From positions 5,126,739 to 5,190,738 of the forward strand of contig JARUPZ010000013.1 in assembly GCA_031213475.1 (NCBI GenBank): DNA of 64,000 nt, in the 5' to 3' direction. Made by a program: the position numbers and the translations under genes. Shown in pieces: positions 25,641-37,300 of this stretch. A model generated the notes under the pieces. The model was not told the DNA's origin and ran no database searches. It saw only the letters and a list, made by a program, of their open reading frames with translations. Every line of letters starts with the position of its first letter. The first letter of the stretch is position 1. This DNA is from Nereocystis luetkeana (Eukaryota > Sar > Phaeophyceae > Laminariales > Laminariaceae).

Positions 25641-28105
25641 GAAGACTGCTGATTCGATTCGCCAAGTTCATTTCTGAAAATGCGATGGGTGCAGTGTGCA
25701 GTGTTGGCAACAGCAGTTACTGCTGTAAAGTACAGGGCATACCTGGTAAGATATACGCATATGTATGTACGGCGGTGTAGCTAACTACCGTGTCAGGCAT
25801 AATATGTCAGAGGGGTTATGTGTCAGGACCAGAAACTTCAACTTTTTCAACCCGGCAGGACCATTACATTACGTATATAATGCGCGGTAGATACGAGTAC
25901 TATTAATACTGCTGTACAAGTGCGAACAAGTACTGTCTGTAGTATAAAATACCTACAGCAATGAAATGAACGACCTTGAAAAATAATGACGGGATCGGAC
26001 GAGCTTTTTATTTTTTTTTGCCAACTGTTGTTACACAACAAGACGGAACATCGGTCTCAGACTCTCTCTCTCTGTACACCATGTGGCAGTGGGTTGCGCC
26101 AAACGTCTACTCACGCTCGCTCGATCGATTGCAGTCTACAAGGTTCATCCAAGGAAGGTAGAGGCAGGCAGGCGTGTGATGGGAAGGCGATGAAAAACGG
26201 GGATCGTCGCGCCTCTTGCTCTGAGTTTCCATCAAAATTCAAAAATGTGGAAGAAAAAAAAAACAGGTCAGATTCGTTGTACTATCAATAGTGTAGTTGC
26301 ATCATCCTGTTGCCAACATTGCAGCGAGCGCCTGCTGCAAAGACACGTCCACCAGGATCTTGTGTACCCACACGGTAGATTCTGATCTATTGTGCAATTG
26401 AGCAGCGCAACGCCTTTTTCTCACCTTCGGTGGTCTGTGGTTGCTGGTGGCGAAGTGGCACCATTTCACCATTTCGTGGCCCGTCACATTTTTATTCAAT
26501 CTTTCACTTGATTCAAAAGTTGGAGTTCCATAAAATTGTGAGAACATTTTGTAGAGGGGACAAAATCAACATTTGGTCGATTTTGAATTTCTGTTGGTTT
26601 TCTGGGCTCTCGGGTGCCTCGACAGCACTCGGACACCTCGAAGACCATACTCGAAAAGAGCTTGTGTTGCCTACATTTCCCTGACACACCCACGTCACGC
26701 CAGCAAGCAACCAAGTCCCACACAGAAGCAGAGGTAAGATCGTAAATAGAAACCCACGGACCGCACCCGCTCACAACAGCGACTATCTTTTGTCCTGAAA
26801 AACGCGTAGACGTGAGACTGAAGAGAACTGGCGCAAGCCACAAGCCTACCAGCTACAGGGCAATGGACAATGGGCAGCTCTCTTTCTGAAACATGCTTGC
26901 CGTGCACAGCTGCAGCTGGGGCCGATGCTCCACCCTGGTCTCGTAAAGTCCTGCGTGCGGTTCGGCCGACACCACTGGTCGCTGTGCCTTTTCTGTCGCT
27001 CTCGTTCCCCTCCTCTACGTCTGGTGCAATGATCCTGTTCGTGTGTCGCGTTCTCGTGCATCTGCTCTGTTTTGGCGCCAAGACTTCACGTCGATTGTTC
27101 GATGGTGTAAGCGATGATCCTCGGCCACGGCCGTACGTGTGACATCAGGTAGCAGGTAGCAGATGACACGTGGTGAAGGTGATTGTCGCATTGTGCGCCT
27201 TTTGCGGAGCGGGTTTTATTGTCGCTCGCGTCTCTATGTATGTACCGGGTACTTCTCCTCACACGCAGGGCCGAGTTCGTACAGCAGTATTTTCACGAGA
27301 GCTCAGCGCGCAATTTTCTGTTGTATAGGTTTTAGTGGGAAACACAGATAGATGGTTGATAATTCAAAAAGCTGCATGTCACTACTATAATACCCGTACT
27401 TCCGGGGTACTCGCAGACCGTACATGCTTCTTCTTCTTTATATCGTGCTGCAGCTACTGCTGTTGCTGTACCCCCCTGTCCTCGGTCCAGCCTGGGGCAG
27501 TACTGGAATCGGGTGCCATGTACTGCTGTGCCGGCCTCTTCTACCGGCTGTCACGCCTTGACATCTTACGTTCGCTGGCAACCTCCTACTGCTGTGGACC
27601 GGAAACTAAACTTGTCCCTTGGCATAGTATCTTGCTTCCAGTACTGGACAACAGGAAAGCTGGTCCGGGCTGGATTTCTTATTTCGTCTGCGATTGCGTT
27701 CCACACTAAACCCAGTACAATTACTACCGAAATGCGCATATTTCCCACAAATATCTATTAATAGCTGCAAATATCAGCCTGCCTTTCTTATTTCTCGTTT
27801 TCTTTATTGGAATAGTTGCAAAGCTGGGTATCAACTATGTAATCAGTCGAACTTTCACAGCTGACGTATTTCATCATTTTATAAAAAAAATAGCTGTCCC
27901 GTACCTGGTACTATTTATACTGTTGCGCGGTACTACGCTCGCGTCGTACGTAGTCATGTCGTTTCGGCTCTTCATACGCAACGTATCCGATTTTTAGTAC
28001 ACTGCTGTACGAGTATGCCCCGCCGAACACCGGTTTTCTCCTCGAGCGCCACCGCACGAATCCTTTGGCGAGGCTTGTTTCCGCGCTTTTGTACTTCGTT
28101 GGTTG
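25640..28105. other. Upstream flank of R1; no gene recognised
   Basis: Mixed-composition DNA with TACCTGGTAC words (25,740; 27,903). Any R1 promoter would lie in its last part, but no element can be named. Confidence 0.5.
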
Positions 28106-28109
28106 ATCG

Positions 28110-28158
28110 CCCCTCCCTCCCTCCCTCCCTCCCTCCCTCCCTCCCTCCCTCCCTCCTT
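28110..28158 (+). promoter_or_regulatory. RNR1: CCCT pyrimidine tract upstream of R1
   Basis: A 49-bp pure (CCCT)n tract 103-151 bp before the start codon. It could be a core-promoter CT element or lie in the 5' untranslated region. No TATA box or transcription start can be assigned. Confidence 0.4.
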
Positions 28159-28260
28159 CTCCCCCTTCCTCACAGCTCCTATACCCACATCAGAGGTAAA
28201 TTACCGCTCTTGTGCAAGTGGATTATAGGGGTGCGTCGTCGTTAGGAGCCGGTAGCAACC

Positions 28261-28386
28261 ATGTTCGTGATGAAGCGAGACGGCCGGAAGGAGCCGGTGG
28301 CATTCGACAAGATCACCGCAAGGATCAGCAACCTCTGCTACGGCCTGAACCCGAAGTACGTCGAGCCTGTCGTCATTGCTCAAAAG
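28261..28386 (+). CDS. RNR1: R1 exon 1 (residues 1-42)
   Basis: Starts [17 protein letters not shown], the opening of the ATP-cone allosteric domain, which senses ATP versus dATP. It ends at CAAAAG followed by a gtgggc donor, phase 0. No in-frame ATG lies just upstream; the preceding sequence is a CCCT pyrimidine tract and probable 5' untranslated region. Confidence 0.93.
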
Positions 28387-31300
28387 GTGGGCGCCGTCGT
28401 TTGCTGTTGCTGTTGCTGTTGCTGTCCCCTGCTCCATCACTCTACCGTATCACTCGGGTCTCGGGTCATACCAGGGTAACTCACTAGGTAACACCCGCCC
28501 TTTTACCGTACGAGTATTCTACCGCACATGTGATGAGATAACACGCCCCTTTATACCGCATCACACGGGTGATAATGTAACACCCCCGGGGTCAATTTCC
28601 CAACCGAGTTTCCCCAAAAACCCAGGGGGGGGGGGGGGGGAAGCGCACACAACGAAACAGGTGGCTTTGAAAAGATCTCTCTACGAGGTGTTTTCCACAG
28701 ACGCACCTTGCTCGGCGTTCGCACCTTTTGCCCATTGTCGGGAGAACGTCACCCGAGGGGGTGTATTATCTTATCACACGGGTGATACAGCATTCCTGTC
28801 GTCCTTCCTCCCACACCCGTTCATCCTCCCCCCATCCATCCTCCTCCTATTCATCCTCCTCTCGTCCCTTTCCTCCGAGCCGTCCAAAGGCTAGGTCATG
28901 TGCGGGGTACCTGTATGTAGTCTGGGGTACCCGCGTACCAAACCGGGTCGTTGTGGTCATATTATAACAGGTGCGTACTCCGGTGGGTACCCGGGTATCC
29001 CCAGAGTATCCCCAGAGTATATACCCGGGTACCTAACCGGGTTGTGGTCGTGCTTCGTATGTAGAGTACTCGGGAATGTACCCCCAGAGTATATACTTTT
29101 CCCCATGTATAGTAGTACTGCTGTGTATATATACTCTGGGGTAGCCGGGTACCGAACCTGGTTGGTTTCGGCCGTATAGGTACCCAGATACCAGACCCAA
29201 ACTTGGTTGTTTTGGTCATACACTGGTCGGTGTACGTACTCGTACCCTCTACGCAAGTATTACCTATTGATACCAGTGCCTACAATATGGTACATATATC
29301 TTACCAGGGTATATGTTAGCAATGACTTTTGTTTTTTTAGGTCGTTTCTACATTTGGACGAGTATCATGTTTTTTTCACCCTTCTTTTTTCGGTCTTGTT
29401 CGATCGATGCAGGTCATCGCGGGCGTGTATCCCGGCGTGACGACGTGCGAGCTGGATGAGCTAGCGGCCCAGACGGCGGCCTACATGGCCACACAGCACC
29501 GTAAGTCACACGAGCGCCCCAACCAACCATCCCATCGAGGAGCGGAGGGGAAGCGGGGGGAGGGGGGGTAAGGTTCCATTGGTGTTCCGCCTCAAATTGT
29601 GAGATGATGTGCCTGGCAGAGGGCGGGGGTCGGGAAGGTTGAGGTCCCAACGGGTTCCCACGTGGAGTTTTGGGATGCTGTAGCAGGAAGATGAGTGGGG
29701 GGGTGCAAGGTCCCAATGGTTGGCCGCCTCGTGTTCTAGGATACTGTAACAGGGAGAGGAGTGGGGGGGGTGCAAGGTTCCAATGGTTTTCCGACTCGAG
29801 TTTTGGGATGCTGTAGCAGGCAGATGAGTGGGGGGTGCAAGGTTCCAATGGTTGCCCGCCTCGAGTTTCGGGCTGTAGCGAGAGGGAATATCAACATCGA
29901 CATTATGTTGCCGTCCTTCTGTTAAGCCTCGCGCCGGGCTCTTTTTTCGTTTTTTTCTGCGAACCGAGCGAGCCTCGCTGGTGAGCTCGTGGCTTCATCC
30001 CACCCGCGTCGACAAGCAACTAACCGCCCCGTTAGATCTACGATACGTGCATCCTCTTTTTTTGGGGGGGGGGGGAACTACCTGAGATCGTTGTGGTACA
30101 TTTTTTTTGGCAGTGGGAAATTGAGTTCAACTATTATGCTCATACAGCTGCAGGAAACACCGCTTTGGCCTCCTGAGCGTGGATGCAGTTCCATACCAGG
30201 TAGGGATTACGGCGATCCCTTCGGTGACCTCACCCACGTGTTTTGATGGCTCACTGCTTGGAATTTCGGTATCCCTTTGTGCCGCAGTGAAAGGATCTGC
30301 GCCACCCCCTCCTGGAGCGTCATCCCCCACCCCGCTCTTTACCTTGTTCTGCTCATACCACATAAAACTCCAACTTGGCCCCCTCTCCCCCCCCCCCCAT
30401 CCGCTCTGCCTACTTATCCCCGTCCCCCCCTGCCCCTCATTTTACCCGCCAACCCAGCTCCTCCCATCCCCCCCCCCACCCCCCAATCCTCCCCTACAAT
30501 GGCCCCCATCCTCCCCTTCAGCCTCCCGTCTTCCCCTGCTGCTGCCCCGCCAAACTAGCAGCCGGCGATTGCAGTCGATATGACTCTCCTAGCCGCCCGT
30601 ATTTACACGGCGATGCGTCGAGCCTTCAGAAGAGCACCCCCCCCCCCCCCCCCCCATGGTCATACGACTACGGCCATGCACGAGATCGAGTACATTTCTC
30701 CTATCGAGTACCCCCCCCCTCCCCCCCCCATGTTGCCCCAGCTGTCAAATGCAACTCCCGGCAAAAGCAGCCGGCATGCCTCTTCTAGCCGACCGTATCT
30801 CTATGTCCACCCTTCACGAGAGAAGCCCCCGGATAAGATTAGTAAAAAGTTTCTACTGTAATACATTGAAACAACATGATGAGCGCCCAATCGTTGGAGG
30901 TGTCTCTGTTAGGAGTAGGAACGGTGCTCCGTCTCGAAAGGGATGCGTGGTCAATGGTCAAATGACTAAGGCAAGCAACAAATGAGTACGCCCCCCCCCC
31001 CCCCTCCCCCCCCCCCGCCTCTCCCCCCCTCGCCTCGCCTCCCTTCCGTGCTGCCGCCGCCTCCGATCCAACTACCGGCGAGAGCAGCTGACATGTCTCT
31101 CCTAGCCGCCCGCATCTCTGTATCCAACCTTCACAAGAGCACGCCGCCAACGTTCAGCAAGACGATCGAGAAGCTTCATGGGTACATCATGCCCCAGACG
31201 GGCGAGAAGTCTCCGCTTATCTCGGACGAGGTTTACGGCATCGTCATGGAGGTCGGTTGGGGGAAGGGGGGGGAGGGGGGGGGGGGGGGAGGGGGCGGCG

Positions 31301-34300
31301 GGAGGGAGGAAGTTGAAGGGTTGGAGGGAGGGGAAGGAAGTGGGAGGGAAGGCGGGGGTAGGGAAGTGGGGAGGGGGAAGGGGGGTGGGGGGAGGGGGGG
31401 GGTGGGGAGGGAGCGGGGGGGGGGACGGGACACCCTCGTCCGCGCCGCTGTCATCCATGACTCATCATGTGTTGTTGTGTTGGTGTCGGTGGTGGTGGTG
31501 GTTGGTGATGGGTAGGTGGGACATTGGCTTGGGCCTTGCGTATCGCGTGGGATCTAGCAGGAGGAAGGGACGGAGAGGAGATGTGCATGGCTGTCTGATC
31601 GTTTGGTGTTTTTATGTCGTCATTTGGATGTTTTTCATTCGTACCTACTGTAGTTTGCAGAGCGAGAAGCAGTCTTCGGCGTCGGCGCGTTTTGATCCTG
31701 TCGACGTCTTATGCTTGAATATTTGTTTCCGATTATATTTGTTTTACTTGTTTACATCTGTGCCTCGTTTGCTGTATGTTTTCAGAACAAGGAGGTTCTG
31801 GATGCCGCTATCAGAGAGGAACGGGACTTCGAGTACGACTACTTCGGGTTCAAGACCCTGGAAAAATCGTACCTTCTCAGGTAAGCACATACCTGGTATG
31901 CTATTTTGAACGATGTAGTATTACTGGGGACCATATTTGAATAGGACCTACGGTACATACAAAAACCGATATATTTCGCTTTTTTTACTAACAATATTTG
32001 GTTTTATTTACTATGGCCCCCCGTAATATTCAAGCATTTTTTTAGGCAAAGATGGCAGTTCAACAAAATTGATCTGTACGTGCGAGGCTAATATGCTACC
32101 AGGTATTTAAGAAGAAAGGCCCTCGACCTTTTTTGGTTGAAGCAAAGATGCAAGTATGATCTTCAAGCAAACATGCCGCGAACCCTGTTGGGCATTTCCT
32201 TCAAACCAATATGTTAGTCAAGCAATGATGCTATTGAGGCAAGGATGCTATTTACCCCTTTTAGAACTGCGGTCCCGTTCTTGGGGGCAAAGCACACACA
32301 CATATTATAAGAAGTTTGCCCCCCAAACGGGACTGCAGTCCTAAAAGGATCAAGCAAATAACCTGATACGTACGTTTTTTTCCCACATGGGATCCAGATA
32401 TAGCGACTGAATGCTGTTGTTGTTTTCTTGTTCTACCCAGCGGATTGGTAAAAATAAATGTTAAGCTCACCACACTTTCAAGTTCCATTTTCGTGTCGTG
32501 GGTCAATTTGACCCACAGCTCCCGTTGCAACATCAGCGCAGCCTGAAACCATGAAGGACTCCTCCGTCGCATTAACTGCCCGGTCTGAGTGAACCCCGCT
32601 CTCACAGTTGTTGTTAGTGTGGTTCCCTTTTTTTCCCACCCCTCTCTCTCTCCTTGCTATTTGTTGACGTTGTTCCATTTGCGTCTTCTTCTGTGATGTC
32701 CTTTGTTGCCGCGGCAGGACCGACGGTGTCGTGGTGGAACGTATCCAGCACATGCTCATGCGTGTAGCGGTGGGCATCCACAAGGTACGCGTGTCTGCGG
32801 CTGGCTCTTTTTCCCACTACTCGCGCCCCTCGTGCCCCATATGGCCGGGAGGGGGGGAGGGCCACAGGAACCCACTTGCGCACCCACCCACCCACCCACC
32901 CACCCACCCACCCACCCACCCGCCCACCCCGCGGCTGTCTTGTGGAAGTAGGCACCCGATAGCCGTAAGACAGAGGGGGGGAGGGGAGAGGCAGATGGGG
33001 GGGGGGCAGGGGTAGGGAGAAAGAGAGCACAAGAAATCGGAAGGAGGGAGAGGCAGAGAGAGGGCAGGGAGACTGGGTGATGGGGAGAGTGGCGGACGGG
33101 CGGGCAGGCGGAGAGACAGAGACAACTAGACAGACAAATCAGACTGACAGGCAGACAGACAAAACGACTGGCAGGTAGACAGAGAGAGAGACGCACAGGT
33201 AGACTAGGCGGTCATGCGGATAGACAGACAGGCAGGAAGAGAGGCAGATAGGCGGGAATACAGGGTAACAGGCGGGAAAACTGGTGGGCAGAGACAGACT
33301 CACGGACAGGACCCTAACCAGGCATGTACAAGTAAATAATCCCTGTGACGGAGAGGGTTTGTGATAGTGCGACAGATCAGACAGACGATCAGACTAACGG
33401 TCGGGCAGACCGAAACACAGTCAGGTGAACAGGAAGACTGAGCAGGCAGGCAGACAGGCGTACAGGCATACAGACGGACAGACATGCCGGCAAGCAGAGA
33501 CAGACAGACCGACAGATCGACATAGTATTTGACGGAGATAGTCCGTAAAGTTCTCCAAGTCTGTTCCCCTCTAGGATTTGTGTTCGGTATGCCTTGCTCT
33601 GATCTACCCCCCCCCCCCCTACTCTTTCGGTGCAAGCAATGTCTACCTGGTCGGTGGAAACCCGACATGCTCCGTCCCGGCATTGTAGGGATGCGAGGGT
33701 CTATCGTCATACGACTGCGGCCATGCATGAAATCGAGTACGTCTCTCCTATCGCGTACACCCCCCCCCCCTACTCATTTTGTTCCGCCATGCTTTGTTCT
33801 CTCCTCTTTACGTTCTCATGTTGTTCTGCTCTGCTTTCGTTTTGCCCTGCGTTATCCTCTCCTGTGTTTTTATTGTTGTCATCCTGTGCTGCTCTCTTTT
33901 GTTTCTTGTTCTGCTTCCCTTCGTACTCTCTCCCAATCCTTTCTTTTTTTTTCTCGTCGCGTTCCGTTCGGTTCTGTTCTGTTGCTTTCTGCTATATTCT
34001 GCTACGGTCCTCTATAATTTCAGAGGGACATCGAGAGCGCGGTGGAGTCGTACGACCTCATGTCGCAGCGCCTCTTCACCCACGCCTCGCCGACGCTGTT
34101 CAACGCTGGCACGCCCCGGCCGCAGCTGTCGAGCTGCTTCTTGCTGAGCGTGAAGGAAGACAGCATCGAAGGCATCTACGACACCCTCAAGCAGGTCACG
34201 ACTCCGACCTAATAGCACCGTACCGAACCGACCGAACCGACCGATATCCCCTTCTGCCCCAACGTCCTCCTTTCCTCACTCCTCGCCCAGACCCCCTCAA

Positions 34301-37300
34301 AACCCAGTCCCTACATGGCAGTAGTACGCTTGTGACTAGGACCCCCCCCCCGCGCCTTGCATGATGTGGGCGTGAACAAAAACCTTGTGGAGACATGGGC
34401 AATGTGGCACACCATTAGGCGTACCGACCTGACAGGTTGCCCACACCCTGTGGGGTGTGCTACTTTATTCGCGTCTCCGCCAGAATTTTTTAATGCCCAC
34501 ATTTTTGCAAGGCGGGGGGGGGGTGTCCCGACCACCTGTGTAGGGACACCTGGTAGTTGTTTCGTTGGTGTTTTCTGTTTTTCCACCAGTTCGTTTATGT
34601 ATTTATTTATTTTTTTCGTGTTTTTGTTCATGGCGTACGCAAATGATATCTGCGGAACACGCATTTGCACATATTTTTTCGGGCGTTTGGGCGTGACATG
34701 TTGACGCTTAAGGCATTCACGGCGTGTGAGCCGTTCATATTCGACTTACTGACACAACGTTTAGGGTGCAGCTCACCCTTCATGCAAGTCGCCGAAAACC
34801 TCACGGTGCTTCGAGGTTGGCGCTAGCGATGTCTGCCTGGTCAGTGGAAACCCGACGTGCTCCGCCCCGATACTGGAGCGGTGCGAGGGTCTATGCTCAC
34901 ACGACTACGGCCATATATGATTATGGCGTACATCCCCCCCCCCGCCCCAACGCCTCTATCTCATCCGCCTCCCTCCCTCCTTCCCCGTTTTTCTTGTTGT
35001 TACTACTCTCACTTTTTGTGTTTACAGTGCGCGAGCATCTCGAAGCTCGCGGGGGGCATCGGCGTCTCCATCCACAGCATCCGAGCCACCGACTCGTACG
35101 TGGCGGGATCCAACGGCTCCGCCAACGGTCTCGTGCCGATGCTGAGGGTATTCAACGACACCGCCCGCTACGTGGACCAGGTGCGGGCGGGCTACGTAAC
35201 GGCCCCATAGCCCTACTGCTCTGTGTGTGCCGACTGAAGCTACTTCGGTGTGTACCGGCCAAAGGCTGCCCATCTGACCGAGAGTATAAGCCTCGTTTGG
35301 ACTATATATGTCAATATCAAACGAACCTTACGTTCCCGATCAGGGCGGTATCATACTACTGTAAGGTGTTGTCGACAATCCAATGTGGTTGAGGTGTAAC
35401 CGTATTTGAAACGGAACGACACACGAGGAGGTGGTGGTTGCTTCGGTGACTCAGAAGTTGCTCGGTTTTGCTGTTACGGGGGACCGTAGAAAATAGAACC
35501 AAATATTGATAGTAAAAATGGCGAAATATATAGGTATTTGTGTGCATCGTAGGTCCTATTTAATATGGTCCCCCGTAATGGTCAACCGACGGATCTACCT
35601 AACCAACAACAATACTTGGGGGTTGAAAATGTAACTGTCGCTTTGGTCATTGTTTTTCCACAGCAAGTAGTTTTTCGTGGGCTGGGATTGCTGTTACACG
35701 GGAAACAGGTTGCAAGAAACCCATCCCAACCAAGGTCTTCGCGAGCACCCGATCGGCAGACAGGCAGTGCGGTTCCCCTGTGTTCAGCCGCCTCCTCTCG
35801 TCGGCTGGAAACCCCCGTTAAATCCTTTCGAGGTGCTTCCACTTTTTGGGGGTGAAAATCACTGGAAATCGAGTGTAATCACATTTGCAGCGGTACTTAC
35901 AATACCAGGTAGGGTCTATGTTATGTGCTGTGGATGGTCTAGATCCTATCCTATCGTTATCATATGTTCGGAGTGCTCGCGTAGTCGGTACAGGGATTCG
36001 TGTGTAACGGTATTTGGGAGTTCCACACAGAAAATAGGCGTGTTTCTGTGTGGAGCATTCAACGGGTTTGGGGAATGTTTTGTCCGCCACTTCCTTCCGC
36101 CTCTTATGACTTACTTTTTTTTTCTTGTGTTCTTCGTGGGTACTATATATATATACCCTGCGGAGCTTCCACGTCATGAGTGCCCCCCCCCCGTCTGTGA
36201 ACCGATTCAGGCTCCGCCCATCGTATCAGTGAGCGCTTCGGACATGATCTGTCGTGCAGGATCTGTATCTATGGTACAGATCCAACCAAGGATACACGCC
36301 CTACAGATCGTGCAGATTGCACGGCTCCCACGCGGCAACATGACCTAGATTATACAGATCATACAGATCATACAGATCATACAGATCATACAGATCAGGG
36401 ATCTGTCCATCTGCCCCGAAATATCCAGAGTACTCAGTGGAAAATTGGCGACCTTTTCCGAGATGTGATTCACTCGTCCCTCCCTTTTCTGCTTTCCCTT
36501 CTAATTATAGAGTGGTGGTCGCGTTCGTTCCGTGAATTTCCTTGGTTCTCCCGATGATGCTTGATTTTTTGTCCGCCGCTTTTCGTTCTGGTGTTGTTTT
36601 GTTTTGTTTTGTTTCCCGTGATTGCTTTGCGTTTCCGGTCGTCGTTGACAGGGCGGGGGCAAGCGCAAGGGCTCCTTCGCCATGTACCTCGAGCCGTGGC
36701 ACGCCGACATCTTCGCCTTCCTCGACCTGAGGTATACACTACACTACACTACACTACACTACACTACACTACACTGCACTACACTACACTACACTACACT
36801 ACGGCATGCCGCTCTTAAAGCGGGAACATTAGAACCGTTGGGTTTTCATGCCTACGCACACACGCTCCTTGTGTCTCCGTTGAGGGTGGTGGCATTTTCG
36901 TTGAGAGTGGTGGGCCCACGAGCGAAAAATAAACCAGTAATGACGTGAGGCTCACTTTTCGGAGGACGCTGCTAACAAGAACCCTTTGAATGAATACAAA
37001 GCGTGCTCAGCGACGAGCGCGGCTCTTACAGATTTCTCGTGCTACTATTAATATTACACTCTCGCACTTGGAGTATTAGATGATGAGCTGTCGTATGCGC
37101 TATCAATATAATATGCTCGAGGTTGTGGAAGGGTGGTATCACAAGAAGGTTCTAAGCCTTGCACACGTCGGGTTTTTGTTTGCGGGCCCATGCCGTAATA
37201 ATGTATTAGACCAGATGTGGGCACCAGGTTCCATCCCCTCCACGTTTCCGCCTCATTATCACGACAGTCCCAGCGTATGCCAGATTTCGATACCAGGTCC

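Noticed and set aside
29570-29880. CRISPR array (regular 68-bp period)
   Set aside because: Units are tandem repeats without distinct spacers, inside a eukaryotic intron.
31178-31909. 243-residue plus-strand frame
   Set aside because: It reads exons 3 and 4 out of frame through the G-rich intron.
34260-34330. Exon 6 donor echo (GACCCCCTCAAAACCCAG)
   Set aside because: Short and C-rich; similarity does not continue on either side.
33630-34364. 244-residue plus-strand frame
   Set aside because: It spans intron 5, exon 6 in a wrong frame and family D; the true exon 6 frame gives the R1 catalytic motif.
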